Below, piece after piece: positions 18,666-28,280 of a stretch of 64,000 nt of DNA (its first letter is position 1; each line of letters starts with the position of its first letter). The stretch covers positions 1-64,000 of the forward strand of contig JAMSKV010000009.1 of the NCBI GenBank assembly GCA_024515975.1, written 5' to 3'. This stretch comes from Endosaccharibacter trunci (GTDB lineage Bacteria; Pseudomonadota; Alphaproteobacteria; Acetobacterales; Acetobacteraceae). The position numbers were made by a program, and so were the translations under genes. The notes under the pieces are model-generated. The model saw nothing but the letters and a program-made list of their open reading frames with translations, was not told the DNA's origin and did no database searches.

Positions 18666-20488
18666 TGTGCGGCATTGTGGGCGTGATCGGGCGTCAGGAC
18701 GCGACGCCGTTGCTGTTCGGCGCGTTGCGCCGTCTCGAATATCGCGGCTACGATTCCGCGGGCATCGCGACGCTGGTGAACGGGCATATCGAGCGCCGCC
18801 GCGCGGAAGGAAAGCTCGATAATCTCGGTCATGTTCTGGACCGGTCGCCGCTGCCCGGCCTGACCGGCATCGGTCACACGCGCTGGGCCACACATGGCGC
18901 GCCGACCGAGGGGAATGCCCATCCGCACGGTACCGAGCGCGTTTCCGTCGTGCATAACGGCATCATCGAGAATCACGCCGAGCTGCGCGCCGAGCTGGAA
19001 GCGGAAGGCCAGCTTTTCTCCACCGAAACCGACACGGAAACCGTGGCGCAGATGGTGGATCTCAACCTGAAGCGCGGAATGAAGCCCACCGAAGCGGCTC
19101 ATGCCTGCCTGCAACGTTTGAGCGGCGCTTACGCGCTGGCGATGATCTTCGCCGGTCATCCCGAGCTGATGATCGGCGCGCGCCACGGTGCGCCGCTGGC
19201 GGTGGGATTCGGCGAGGGCGAGATGTTCCTGGGCTCGGACAGCCTGGCGCTGGCGCCGATGACGCGCCGGATCGCCTATCTGCGCGACGGCGAATGGGCA
19301 GTGCTGTCGCGCGACGACGCGCGCTTCTTCGACGCGCAAGGGCGGGAGACGTCCTGCGAGATCAGCATCAGCGCGCTTCCCGGCGGCGCGATCGGCAAGG
19401 ATGGCTACCGGCACTTCATGGAAAAGGAGCTGCACGAACATCCCCTGGTGATCGGGCAGACCTTGCAGCGCATGATCGACCCGGCCACGCGACGCGTGGT
19501 GATGCCGGATCTGCCATTCGATCTGGCGGCCATTCCACGGATCACCATGACCGCCTGCGGTTCGGCCTTCTATGCCGGGCTGATCGGTCGCTATTGGCTC
19601 GAAGCGGAAGCGCGCATTCCGGTGGATGGCGATGTCGCCAGCGAACTTCGCTATCGCGAGCCGCCGCTGGCGAAAGACGGACTGGCTCTCCTGATCAGCC
19701 AGTCGGGCGAAACCGCCGATACGCTGGCCGCCCTACGCTCGCTGCGGCAGGCGGGACAGCATGTGATGTCGGTGCTGAACGTGTCGGAAAGCACCATGGC
19801 GCGGGAAAGCGACGTGGTTCTCGACACGGTGGCCGGTCCGGAAATCTGCGTGGCCAGCACGAAGGCTTTTACGGCCCAGCTTTCGGTTCTGGCCTGCCTG
19901 GCGATCGCGTTCGGCCGGGCGCGCGGCTCCATGAACGAGTCGCGCGAGGAGGAGCTGGTGCAGGCGCTGCTCGATCTGCCTGGTCGCGCCGCGGAGTTGT
20001 TCGCGTTGCAGCCGGCCATCCAGCAGGCGGCCGCCATGGTCGCCGATGCGCGCGACGTGCTGTATCTGGGACGAGGCTCGCAATTCCCGGTGGCCCTGGA
20101 AGGGGCGTTGAAGCTGAAGGAGATCAGCTACATCCACGCCGAAGCCTATGCTGCCGGCGAGATGAAGCATGGCCCGATCGCCCTGATCGACCGCAACGTG
20201 CCGATCGTCGCCAGCGTGCCTTCCGGTCGCCTGTTCGAGAAAACGGCGTCCAACCTGCAGGAAGCGCGTGCCCGGGGCGGCCGCCTGCTCTGCTTCACCG
20301 ATCAGGCCGGGGCGTCGCGTTTGGGCCCGCTCGCGGAACAGGTGATCGCTCTGCCGGACGTGCACGATTTCGTGGCGCCGATCCTGCACAGCATCGCCGT
20401 GCAGATGCTGGCTTATGAGGTCGCGCTCCTGAAAGGCACGGATGTGGATCAGCCGCGCAACCTGGCCAAATCCGTCACCGTCGAATAG
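18665..20488 (+). CDS. glmS: Glutamine-fructose-6-phosphate aminotransferase (isomerizing)
   Basis: First committed step of amino-sugar synthesis: fructose-6-P plus glutamine to glucosamine-6-P. Catalytic Cys is residue 2 (MCGIVGVIG). The glutaminase domain has RLEYRGYDSAG and GHTRWATHG. Two SIS isomerase domains follow (TACGSAFYAG and SQSGETADT; GRGSQFPVALEGALKLKEI), and the end is LAKSVTVE. 607 residues. Coupled to glmU by a one-base overlap; together they supply UDP-GlcNAc for the envelope. No glmS ribozyme is expected or seen. Confidence 0.97.
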   Translation: MCGIVGVIGRQDATPLLFGALRRLEYRGYDSAGIATLVNGHIERRRAEGKLDNLGHVLDRSPLPGLTGIGHTRWATHGAPTEGNAHPHGTERVSVVHNGIIENHAELRAELEAEGQLFSTETDTETVAQMVDLNLKRGMKPTEAAHACLQRLSGAYALAMIFAGHPELMIGARHGAPLAVGFGEGEMFLGSDSLALAPMTRRIAYLRDGEWAVLSRDDARFFDAQGRETSCEISISALPGGAIGKDGYRHFMEKELHEHPLVIGQTLQRMIDPATRRVVMPDLPFDLAAIPRITMTACGSAFYAGLIGRYWLEAEARIPVDGDVASELRYREPPLAKDGLALLISQSGETADTLAALRSLRQAGQHVMSVLNVSESTMARESDVVLDTVAGPEICVASTKAFTAQLSVLACLAIAFGRARGSMNESREEELVQALLDLPGRAAELFALQPAIQQAAAMVADARDVLYLGRGSQFPVALEGALKLKEISYIHAEAYAAGEMKHGPIALIDRNVPIVASVPSGRLFEKTASNLQEARARGGRLLCFTDQAGASRLGPLAEQVIALPDVHDFVAPILHSIAVQMLAYEVALLKGTDVDQPRNLAKSVTVE

Positions 20489-20537
20489 CGCGCGTTTACG
20501 GCTGACCCTGGCAGCTTGCCGGTGTTAGCCTCGACGC

Positions 20538-23537
20538 ATGGCCGAAACCGAAGCGCCCGCGACCGATCCGAACGAACCCGATCCGAAAGAGGCGGGCCTG
20601 CGGCGTCGCGCGGCCCTGCGCGCGCGACGCGAGGCGGTACTGCGCTCGGGCCTGTTCGATGAAGCATGGTATCTGTCGCATCATCCGGCAGCCCGGAACA
20701 GCGATCTGGCGCCCGTCGATCATTATCTGAGCTGGGGCGTTGCCGTGCGTGCCGCGCCGGGGCCGTTGTTCGATCCGGAGGACTTCCTGCGCCGCGCCTG
20801 GCGGCTCGTACCAGGCATCGACGATCCGCTGGGCGCGTTTCTGGAGCAGACGCATCACGAGGCGCGGCCGCTATACCGGGCGGATGAATCAGGTGCCGTT
20901 CCAGGGCGCGTGTCGGAGCCGTTGCGCCTGTTGCCGGCCCTGTCGCGCGCGCCGGATCTCGCCGTGATGGTGCACGCGTTCCATCCCGACCTTTTCGGCG
21001 AGATTTGCGACGCGCTGCGCTTCGTGCCGGGGCGCTACACGCTGCTGGTCTCGATCACGCAAGCGGCGCATGAGGCGCAGATACGCGATGCGGTCAGCAA
21101 GCACGGATTGCCGGCCGATCTGGTGGTGGCGGTCTGCGCCAATCGCGGCCGCAATTTCGGCCCGATGCTGGTGCGCTTTCGCCACGCGATCCGTGCGCAC
21201 GAATTCGTGCTGCATCTGCACACCAAGCGCTCGTTGTATCGCTTCGGCGGGCTCGATGCGTGGCGAACGTCCCTGTTGCGGACCCTGCTGCCGGCACAAG
21301 CGGTCGTGCGCGGTTTCCTCCAGGCGTTCGAAGACGATCCGAGCCTGGGTATCCTGAGTCCGGCACCGGCCGAGGCCGTGCGTCCCTGGACCTATTCCTG
21401 GCTGCGCAATCGCGATGTGGCCAAAGTGCTGTTCGCGAGGCTGGGATTGTCCGGCGCGTTACCCGAGGACGGCTTCGACTTTCCGGCGGGTGGCATGTTC
21501 TGGGCGCGGACGCAGGCCATCGCGCCGCTGCTGGATCATCCCTGGCGCGACGAGGACTTTCCCGAGGAGCAGGGGCAGACGGACGGAACGATCGCGCATG
21601 CGATCGAACGCAGCATCATCCTCGTCGCGGCAAAGACGGGGTTCGGCTTTCGCGAGATCGACGCAGTGCAAGGCGTGATGCGTCTCGGTTGGGGCAGTCG
21701 CAATCTCGATCTTTATCCGGAGTTCGATGCCGCAGACCTGACACGCGAGCTGAGTGCCTCCGAGATCGCCTCGTTCGACGTGTTCGACACGCTGCTGACG
21801 CGTCTCTGCCTGTCGCCGGACGCGGTGCAGCGCTTCATCGGCCATGCGGTTGCGCGTCGCTTTCCGGCGGCCACAGGCTACGTGCGGCGCCGTCGCCTGG
21901 CGGAGCAGCGGGCGCGTTCGCTGCGCGCGGACAAGGAGGTCGATCTCGCGGAGATCCACGCGCAATTCCGTGAGGATGCGGATGAAGGCTGGTGCGAGGC
22001 GGCGCTCGCCTTCGTGGAGGCCGAGGAGATCGCGCTCGATCTTCGAACGTTGCGGCCGCGCCATGCGGTGATAGCGGCCTTGCGTGACGCGAAGGAAGCG
22101 GGACGCCGGACCATTCTGGTCAGCGACTCCTATCTGACCCGCGCGCAACTCGACGCCATGCTGGAGCGGTTCGGTCTCGCAAGCCTTGCCGATGAGATCT
22201 ACCTGTCTTCCGAGCGGCGCGCGCGCAAGGATCGCGGCGATCTCTGGGATCTGGTGCGGCGGAGCGAGCCCGGCGCCCTGTTCCATGTCGGCGACAATGC
22301 GCATTCGGATATCCAGAACACGGCCGATCGCGATCTGCGTCATCTGCATGTTCTGTCGCCGGCGGCGCTGTTCCGCTCGCATGGCCTGCTGCCCGCTGAC
22401 TGCGGCGACGATCTCGCAACCGATATCCTGCTGGGTCCGGCTGCGGAATTCCTGTTCAATTCGCCCTGGCCCGAAAGCGGCGCGGAGCATCCGGTCTGGT
22501 TGCGGGAGCCAGAAGAGGCCGGTGCGCTTCTGCTCGGGCCGTTGCTGTTCAGCTTTGCCGCCTGGCTGATCCGTCATCCCGCGACGCGTCTCGTAAAGCG
22601 CCTGTTGTTCGTGTCGCGCGAAGGCTATTTCCTGAAGCGCATGGTCGATGCGGTCGTGCGGGAGAGTGGCCGGACCGATCTGCCCGAGACGCTGTATTTC
22701 CAATGTTCCCGCCGTGCGGCTCTGGCCGCTTTGCAGGGGTGCGGCCTCGACGTGGAGGCGGTTCTGAAAGGCGCCGGGTTCAACGGCAGTCTGCAGGACT
22801 TTTTATTGGCACGGATCGGCTTCGCGGCGAATGCGTCGCTCGGCTTCCAGCGCGTCAAGCTGAGTCTTCCGCGCGACAACGAGCTTCTCCGCTGCACGAT
22901 GGACTTGCTGCGCGACCCGATCGAGGCGCATGGCGCCCGGGCGGCGCAGGGATTGCGCGCCTACGCCGAAGCGGCAGGGATCGGGCAGGGGCCGAGCGCC
23001 TTCGTGGATGTGGGCTATAGCGGCACCATGCAGGCTGCGTTGCAGCGCGTGACGGGCGTGCCCCTGGTCGGCCTCTATATGGGCGTGTCGCATGCCGCGG
23101 CGCAGGTGCGCGAGGCGGGCGGCCACGCGTTCGGGGCGTTCGCGGATGGCGACGTGGCGGATTTCACCGGCGGGTTCGGGCTGATGCTGGAAGCCTTCCT
23201 GACCGCCCCGCACGGACAGGTGGTCGGATACGACACGGAGGCGACACCGCCGGCGCCGCTGTTCCGCTCGGTCGGGTATTCGCAAACCGTCTTTTCGCAG
23301 CTGGAACGGTTCTACGCAGGCGCGGAGCGCTATGCACTCGATATGCTGCGATGCTGGGGCGCCGACATGCTCGACCTGCACTATCCACCGTCTGCCGCGA
23401 CGGCCATGCTCGCCGCCCTGCGCAACGGCCGGCTGCGTCTGGATCCGTTACTGACGGCCTCCTTGTCGGTGGAAGACGATTTCTGTGGCAATGGCGAAAT
23501 CGCCGTGTTCCGCCGGAATGCCGGAGCCTCGTCTTGA
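20538..23537 (+). CDS. Multidomain surface-polysaccharide protein: RgpF-like plus HAD hydrolase (COG5610-like)
   Basis: 999 residues with three parts. Residues about 38-140 carry the short motif FDEAWYLSHHP and HYLSWGV seen at the front of some glycan enzymes. About 140-390 resembles rhamnan synthesis protein F: LAVMVHAFHPDLF, then CANRGRNFGPMLV and VLHLHTKRS. From about 412 a HAD domain follows with SFDVFDTLLTR (nucleophile), LVSDSYLT, RKDRGDL and HVGDNAHSD (motif IV). The last third (FVSREGYFLKRM, FQCSRRAAL) matches the COG5610 type of HAD proteins in polysaccharide clusters. No membrane segment. Lies 49 bases after glmS; its TGA overlaps the start of thiO. Exact reaction unknown. Confidence 0.75.
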   Translation: MAETEAPATDPNEPDPKEAGLRRRAALRARREAVLRSGLFDEAWYLSHHPAARNSDLAPVDHYLSWGVAVRAAPGPLFDPEDFLRRAWRLVPGIDDPLGAFLEQTHHEARPLYRADESGAVPGRVSEPLRLLPALSRAPDLAVMVHAFHPDLFGEICDALRFVPGRYTLLVSITQAAHEAQIRDAVSKHGLPADLVVAVCANRGRNFGPMLVRFRHAIRAHEFVLHLHTKRSLYRFGGLDAWRTSLLRTLLPAQAVVRGFLQAFEDDPSLGILSPAPAEAVRPWTYSWLRNRDVAKVLFARLGLSGALPEDGFDFPAGGMFWARTQAIAPLLDHPWRDEDFPEEQGQTDGTIAHAIERSIILVAAKTGFGFREIDAVQGVMRLGWGSRNLDLYPEFDAADLTRELSASEIASFDVFDTLLTRLCLSPDAVQRFIGHAVARRFPAATGYVRRRRLAEQRARSLRADKEVDLAEIHAQFREDADEGWCEAALAFVEAEEIALDLRTLRPRHAVIAALRDAKEAGRRTILVSDSYLTRAQLDAMLERFGLASLADEIYLSSERRARKDRGDLWDLVRRSEPGALFHVGDNAHSDIQNTADRDLRHLHVLSPAALFRSHGLLPADCGDDLATDILLGPAAEFLFNSPWPESGAEHPVWLREPEEAGALLLGPLLFSFAAWLIRHPATRLVKRLLFVSREGYFLKRMVDAVVRESGRTDLPETLYFQCSRRAALAALQGCGLDVEAVLKGAGFNGSLQDFLLARIGFAANASLGFQRVKLSLPRDNELLRCTMDLLRDPIEAHGARAAQGLRAYAEAAGIGQGPSAFVDVGYSGTMQAALQRVTGVPLVGLYMGVSHAAAQVREAGGHAFGAFADGDVADFTGGFGLMLEAFLTAPHGQVVGYDTEATPPAPLFRSVGYSQTVFSQLERFYAGAERYALDMLRCWGADMLDLHYPPSAATAMLAALRNGRLRLDPLLTASLSVEDDFCGNGEIAVFRRNAGASS

Positions 23538-24493
23538 CGCGCTCGGTTCTCGTGCGCGGGGCAGGTGTGGCAGGGCTGTGCTGCGCCGTGACGCTCGCCG
23601 AGCGTGGCATGCGCGTGGTTCTGGCGGAGAGCGGGGCGGCGATCGGCTCCGGCGCATCCTGGAAGGCGGGCGGGATGCTGGCGCCCTGGTGCGAGGCCGA
23701 AACGGCGCCGCCGGCGCTCCTGGAACAGGCTCTGCCCTCGCTGGAATGGTGGCGTCGGCACGTGCCGGAAACGGTGTTTGCCGGGACGCTGGTTCTGGCG
23801 CTGGGACGCGACGGTGGCGAACTCGCACGAATGTCACGTCGCACCGCCGAGCACCGCTGGGTGGACGGGGCGGCGCTGGCGGCGCTGGAGCCGGATCTGG
23901 CCGATCGGTTCTCGCGCGGCCTGTTCTTCGAGGGCGAGGCGCATCTCGACCCACGGCGGGCGCTTCCGGCGCTCGCCGAGCGGCTGCATGCGCTGGGCGG
24001 GACGGTCCTGCTACACCAGGCCGCGATGCCAAGCGGCGTGTTCGACCATGTCGTCGATGCGCGAGGTTTCGCGTCCGAGCCTGTTCTGCCGGGATTGCGG
24101 GGCGTGCGCGGCGAGATGCTGCTGCTGCGCGTCTCCGGGGTGACGTTGCATCGGCCGATCAGACTGCTGCATCCGCGTTTTCCGCTTTATCTCGTGCCGC
24201 GCGAGAATGGGGTGGTCATGCTGGGCGCCACGATGATCGAAAGCGAAGATCAAGGCAGGCCGCGCGTGCGCTCGGTGATGGAGCTCCTCAGCGCGGCGTT
24301 CGCCTTGCATCCGGCCTTTGGCGAGGCGGAGATTCTGGAAATGTCGGCCGATCTCAGGCCGTCTCTGGCGGACAACATGCCGCGCGTGCAGGAGCGCGAT
24401 GGCGTCCTGCACGTCAACGGCATGTTCCGGCACGGTTTCCTGATGGCCCCTGTGCTGGCCAGCGAAGTCTGCGATCGGATCGCCGGACGCTAG
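23534..24493 (+). CDS. thiO: Glycine oxidase-like FAD-dependent oxidoreductase
   Basis: Oxidises glycine to the imine needed for thiazole formation in thiamine synthesis. The FAD site is VRGAGVAGLCCAVTLAERG, and the C-terminus has GMFRHGFLMAPVLAS, typical for ThiO. The TTG at 23534 overlaps the preceding TGA (TTGA), and GGAG lies seven bases before it. It yields 319 residues with the FAD motif near the N-terminus. An upstream extension to 23351 would overlap a real gene. thiSGE lies 3.6 kb further on the same strand, so these genes are split by an unrelated peptidase gene. Could also be a related D-amino-acid oxidase. Confidence 0.85.
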   Translation: MTRSVLVRGAGVAGLCCAVTLAERGMRVVLAESGAAIGSGASWKAGGMLAPWCEAETAPPALLEQALPSLEWWRRHVPETVFAGTLVLALGRDGGELARMSRRTAEHRWVDGAALAALEPDLADRFSRGLFFEGEAHLDPRRALPALAERLHALGGTVLLHQAAMPSGVFDHVVDARGFASEPVLPGLRGVRGEMLLLRVSGVTLHRPIRLLHPRFPLYLVPRENGVVMLGATMIESEDQGRPRVRSVMELLSAAFALHPAFGEAEILEMSADLRPSLADNMPRVQERDGVLHVNGMFRHGFLMAPVLASEVCDRIAGR

Positions 24494-24633
24494 CGCCGCC
24501 GCCGGGCTGTACCGACGCGATCTCGTCTTTTGAACGTCGGCGCCGCATTCAGCCTGCGGCCTGGAAGCCCGGGCTCCGCTGGGTCGCCGGTCCAGAGTTG
24601 CTCTTCCGAACCCCAGATTCTGTGATCGTCCAT
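24490..24633 (-). CDS. Possible small protein of 47 residues
   Basis: A short frame starts at an ATG complementary to CAT 24631-24633 and is preceded by a strong ribosome-binding site (GGAGGAG, about seven bases away). It reads MDDHRIWGSEEQLWTGDP, then turns arginine-rich and ends RRRR. The first 18 residues resemble the N-terminus of DUF4440/NTF2-like proteins, so this may be a genuine micro-protein or the remnant of a longer one. Its stop shares CTAG with the thiO stop. It lies downstream of the S9 peptidase gene. Coding is likely from the ribosome site; function unknown. Confidence 0.45.
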   Translation of the reverse strand: MDDHRIWGSEEQLWTGDPAEPGLPGRRLNAAPTFKRRDRVGTARRRR

Positions 24634-24670
24634 GATGATGCTCCTCCCCGGGGTCGGAGCGAACAGCGCG

Positions 24671-24696
24671 CAGGCGGAGAGTTCCTTCTCCGCCTG
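24671..24696 (-). terminator. Perfect 10-bp hairpin after the S9 peptidase gene
   Basis: CAGGCGGAGA (24671-24680) pairs with TCTCCGCCTG (24687-24696) around a 6-base loop, 13 bases after the peptidase stop. No T-run, so termination is uncertain; it could also shape the leader of the small ORF downstream. Confidence 0.4.
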
Positions 24697-24709
24697 ACGC
24701 GCTTGTGTG

Positions 24710-26812
24710 TCAGTCCACCAGCCGCTTCAGCAGGTAGACGGCCTCGAGCGCCTGCTCATGGGCGATCTCGGCCAGATTGGCAGTGCCGGAATGGCCGCCT
24801 TCCGTATCCTCGTAATACAGGAACGGCACGCCGAGCTGTTTCAGACGCCAGGCGAAGCGGCGCGCATGCACCGGGCCGACCCGATCGTCTTTGGTGGAGG
24901 TGAAGATGAACGGCTCGGGGTATTTGACGCCCGGGCGCAGCGCATCGAGCGGCGAGATCTTGTCCAGGAACGCCGCTTCGGCCGGCACGGATTGCGAGCC
25001 GTACTCGTCGACCCAGGACGCTCCGGCGGCCATGGTCTCGAAATGCCGCATGTCGAGCAGCGGCACGCCGATGATCACCGCGCGCCACAATTCGGGATGC
25101 TGCGTGAACTCCACGCCCATCAGCAGGCCGCCGTTGGAGCGGCCGCGAATGCCGAGGCGGCGTTCGGAGGTGACGTGCCGGGCGATCAGATCGCGGCCGA
25201 CGGAGGCGAAATCGTCGAACACGCGCTGGCGATGGGTCTTGCGTCCGGCCTCGTGCCATGCCGGTCCGAACTCGCCGCCGCCGCGGATATTGGCCAGCAC
25301 ATAGACGCCGCCGCGCGACAGCCAGAGCTTGCCGATCGCGCCGGAGTAGCTCGGCACGTTGGACACGCCGAAACCGCCATAGGCGGTCAGCTCCGTCGGG
25401 TTGCTGCCGTCGAGCTTCATGTCCCGCCGATGGACGATGAAGTAGGGAATCCTGGTCCCGTCCGTGGATGTCGCCTCCTGCTGCTCCACGACGAGATTGC
25501 TGGCGTCGAACTGCGCCGGCAGCGCCTTCACCTCGCGGGCGTCGGTGCCGTCGACATGCCAGAGTTCGTTCGGGGTCAGGAATCCGGTGACGCCGAGATA
25601 GGCGTCGTCGCTGCGCGGACCGGCGTCGATCAGCGTCACCGCGACATTGGCCGGCAGCTTGAGGTCGCTCCGAGACCAGCCGGTGGCGGTCGGGGTGAAG
25701 CGGACCGCACCGCCGCGGACATTGTCGTAGACCACGGCAAGCAGGCCGGTCTTGGTCGCCCCGACGGATTCGGATTCCACCGACTGACGCGGGCCGGGCG
25801 AGAAGATCATCATCGGCGCCGCGTTCTGGTTCGCGGGATCGATGGAGACGAGACTGCCCGCGGGCAGTTTCGGCCCGGCTGGCGGCTGCCAGTCTTCGTC
25901 CAGCTTCACGGCGAGGCGGTTCGCGACCAGACCGACCGGCGTGGATTTGGGTGGCAGGTCGAGCTTCTGCAGCCCGTTCGGCGTGACGATCGAATAGGAC
26001 GAGGTGAAGAAGGTCAGTCCGCGCTGGATCAGCGTCAGCCTGTGTCCCTCGCCGTCCACGAACACCTCGGGATTGTCCGAGATGTCGGCCGGCACGCCGC
26101 GTTCGATCTCCTGCGCCGTCTCCAGGGCCTCGCCGCGCTTCAGGCGCTTGACCACGAAGGGATAGCCGGAGGCGGTCATGGTGCCCGGGCCCCAGTCGCG
26201 CGCGACCAGAAGCGTATCGCGGTTCTCCCAGGCCAGGTTCTGTTTGGAGGTCGGCAGGGTGAAGCCGTCCTGCACGAAGCGTCCGGCGGGGATGTCGAAC
26301 TCGCGCTCGGTGACCGCGTCCTCGCCGCCGTCGCTGAGGCCGATCATGCAGCGCGTTTCTTCCGGCTCCAGGCAGTCCGCGCCCTTCCAGACCCAGTTCT
26401 TGTGTTCGCTGGCGCTCAGCGCATCCAGGTCGATCACCGTGTGCCAGTCCGGATGGGCGGTGTGGAACGAGGCCGGCGTGGTGCGGCGCCAGATGCCGTG
26501 CCGGTGGGTCGCGTCCTGCCAGAAATTATAGACCTGCCCGTCGATCACATGCGGAACCGGAATGCGATCATGCGACTGCGCGATCGCCAGCGCCTCGTCG
26601 TGAAGCTGCTTGTAACGCGGATCGCCTTGCAGCACGGAGAAGGTGTGGTCGTTCAGCGCCCGGACCCAGTCCAGCGCCTGCTTGCCTTCGATCTGGTCGA
26701 GAAAAGCGGGCGGCGTGGTGCTTTCGGGCGCCGGATCGGTGACCGGGCCGGCGGCGGCCCATGCGCTTGCGGGCAGAAACAGGCCCATCAGAAGAACATG
26801 ACGGAATTGCAT
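24710..26812 (-). CDS. Secreted prolyl oligopeptidase family serine peptidase (S9)
   Basis: Cleaves short peptides, typically after proline, probably in the periplasm. 700 residues: signal peptide (MQFRHVLLMGLFLPASAWAAA), a beta-propeller region in the middle, and a C-terminal alpha/beta-hydrolase domain. The catalytic Ser is in GIRGRSNGGLL, Asp in TSTKDDRVGP and His in EGGHSG. The ATG at 26812 is chosen for the signal peptide; the frame stays open to 27496 but would then overlap the aminotransferase. Divergent from the aminotransferase gene by 51 bases. Confidence 0.9.
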   Translation of the reverse strand: MQFRHVLLMGLFLPASAWAAAGPVTDPAPESTTPPAFLDQIEGKQALDWVRALNDHTFSVLQGDPRYKQLHDEALAIAQSHDRIPVPHVIDGQVYNFWQDATHRHGIWRRTTPASFHTAHPDWHTVIDLDALSASEHKNWVWKGADCLEPEETRCMIGLSDGGEDAVTEREFDIPAGRFVQDGFTLPTSKQNLAWENRDTLLVARDWGPGTMTASGYPFVVKRLKRGEALETAQEIERGVPADISDNPEVFVDGEGHRLTLIQRGLTFFTSSYSIVTPNGLQKLDLPPKSTPVGLVANRLAVKLDEDWQPPAGPKLPAGSLVSIDPANQNAAPMMIFSPGPRQSVESESVGATKTGLLAVVYDNVRGGAVRFTPTATGWSRSDLKLPANVAVTLIDAGPRSDDAYLGVTGFLTPNELWHVDGTDAREVKALPAQFDASNLVVEQQEATSTDGTRIPYFIVHRRDMKLDGSNPTELTAYGGFGVSNVPSYSGAIGKLWLSRGGVYVLANIRGGGEFGPAWHEAGRKTHRQRVFDDFASVGRDLIARHVTSERRLGIRGRSNGGLLMGVEFTQHPELWRAVIIGVPLLDMRHFETMAAGASWVDEYGSQSVPAEAAFLDKISPLDALRPGVKYPEPFIFTSTKDDRVGPVHARRFAWRLKQLGVPFLYYEDTEGGHSGTANLAEIAHEQALEAVYLLKRLVD

Positions 26813-26863
26813 GCGTGATCTCGACCGTGGAGAAGGCGCGGATGCTACACGGGCACCGACGGG

Positions 26864-28084
26864 ATGAGCCAGAGTAGCCGTCGAGGGGGACGCCGCGTGG
26901 GATCGGAAGAATGGGTGTCGAACGCGCTGGGCCGGGCGCTCGTGGAGACCTTGCCCGGTTCGCTGATCCGCGCTGTCGCCGATGCGGGGATCGGCCTGCC
27001 TGACGTGATCCCGCTCTGGTTCGGCGAGGTGGAACGGGATGCGCCGGTCTTCGTGCGCGAGGCGGCGAAGCAGGCGCTGGATGCGGGCGATACCCGCTAT
27101 GTCTCCAATTTCGGCCTGCCGGCGCTGCGCGAGGCGATCGCCGTCTATCAGTCCGGGTTCGGCCGGGCGGTGACGGCGGACCGGGTGATGGTGTGTTCCT
27201 CGGGCGTCAACGCGTTGCTTCTGTGCTGTCAGGTTCTTCTGTCGCCGGGCGACCGCGTGGTCCTGCCGACGCCACATTGGCCAAACCTGTCGGCGATACC
27301 GGCGGTCTGCGGCGCTTCGGTCGAGACCGTCGCCCTGCGGATCGTTGACGGGGAATGGCGCCTCGATCTGGACGCGCTGCTGGCGGCGCTGACGCCGGAT
27401 ACGCGGATGGTGGTGCTGAACGCGCCGGCCAATCCGACCGGCTTCATGCTGACGCGGGTGGAGCAGAAGGCGATCCTGAATCATTGCCGTCGTCACGGCA
27501 TCTGGATCCTCGCCGATGACGTCTACGAGCGTCTGGTATTCGAGGGCCGGCTCGCGCCGTGTTTTCTCGATATCGCCGACGCGGACGACCGGCTGGTGAC
27601 GGTGAACTCGTTCAGCAAAAGCTGGGCGATGACCGGGTTCCGGCTCGGCTGGATCACAGCCCCGCTCGCGCTGATGCCGGCTCTCGGCAAGGTCTGCGAG
27701 TTCAACACCTCCTGCGCACCCGGTTTCGTCCAGCGGGCGGGTATCGCTGCGCTCGGGGAAGGCGAGGCGTTCGTCACCGAGATGGTGGGCGAACTGCGTG
27801 CCTGTCGCGATCTGGCGGTGAGCCTGCTCGGCGGGATGGCGGGGGTCACCGTGCCGCGTCCGGCCGGGGCGATGTACGCGTTCTTTCGTGTGGACGGGTG
27901 CATGGACAGCGTGGCCCTGGCCACCGATATGCTGCGAAGCGCGCGCGTCGGCCTGGCGCCCGGGCGCGCGTTCGGTCCGGACGGGGAGGGGTGCTTGCGG
28001 CTGTGCTTCGCAGTGGGCCAGGAAACGTTGCGCGAGGCGTGCGGCCGGATCGGCGCGTATTTCGCTTCCGGGGAACGGTCATGA
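26864..28084 (+). CDS. Pyridoxal-phosphate-dependent aminotransferase (class I/II)
   Basis: Transfers an amino group from an amino acid to a keto acid. Fold-type I features: [10 protein letters not shown]-like stretch ([12 protein letters not shown]), DDVYERLVF, and the PLP lysine in [16 protein letters not shown]. 406 residues from ATG 26864; the GTG at 26897 has a better GAGGGG site and may be the true start. The TGA overlaps the thiS ATG by four bases (ATGA), so it is translated with the thiamine genes. The substrate is not evident. This linkage may be functional or may be chance operon-building. Confidence 0.82.
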   Translation: MSQSSRRGGRRVGSEEWVSNALGRALVETLPGSLIRAVADAGIGLPDVIPLWFGEVERDAPVFVREAAKQALDAGDTRYVSNFGLPALREAIAVYQSGFGRAVTADRVMVCSSGVNALLLCCQVLLSPGDRVVLPTPHWPNLSAIPAVCGASVETVALRIVDGEWRLDLDALLAALTPDTRMVVLNAPANPTGFMLTRVEQKAILNHCRRHGIWILADDVYERLVFEGRLAPCFLDIADADDRLVTVNSFSKSWAMTGFRLGWITAPLALMPALGKVCEFNTSCAPGFVQRAGIAALGEGEAFVTEMVGELRACRDLAVSLLGGMAGVTVPRPAGAMYAFFRVDGCMDSVALATDMLRSARVGLAPGRAFGPDGEGCLRLCFAVGQETLREACGRIGAYFASGERS

Positions 28085-28278
28085 AGATCATGGTGAACGG
28101 GGAACCGCGCGAGGTCGCCTCGGCGACGGTGGCGGAAGTCCTGGTCGAGCTGGGCTACGGCGAGGCGCGGGTCGCGACCGCGCTGGACGGCGATTTCGTC
28201 CCGGCGCGGACGCGGGGTGCGGCGGCGCTGGCGCCCGGCAGCGCCCTCGAGATCGTCGCCCCCATGCAGGGAGGATGA
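28081..28278 (+). CDS. thiS: Sulfur carrier protein ThiS
   Basis: Ubiquitin-like carrier of thiocarboxylate sulfur for the thiazole ring. 65 residues, starting [21 protein letters not shown] and ending with the required Gly-Gly (IVAPMQGG). ATG overlaps the aminotransferase stop (ATGA). The open frame is longer upstream, but that part lies inside the aminotransferase. Followed at once by thiG. Confidence 0.93.
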   Translation: MKIMVNGEPREVASATVAEVLVELGYGEARVATALDGDFVPARTRGAAALAPGSALEIVAPMQGG

Positions 28279-28280
28279 AC

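Noticed and set aside
24707-26818. 703-codon plus-strand frame opposite the S9 peptidase
   Set aside because: The minus strand shows complete S9 motifs and a signal peptide; the plus frame is a shadow.
26813-26863. TPP riboswitch before the thiamine operon
   Set aside because: The gap is only 51 bases and lacks the conserved TPP core motifs.
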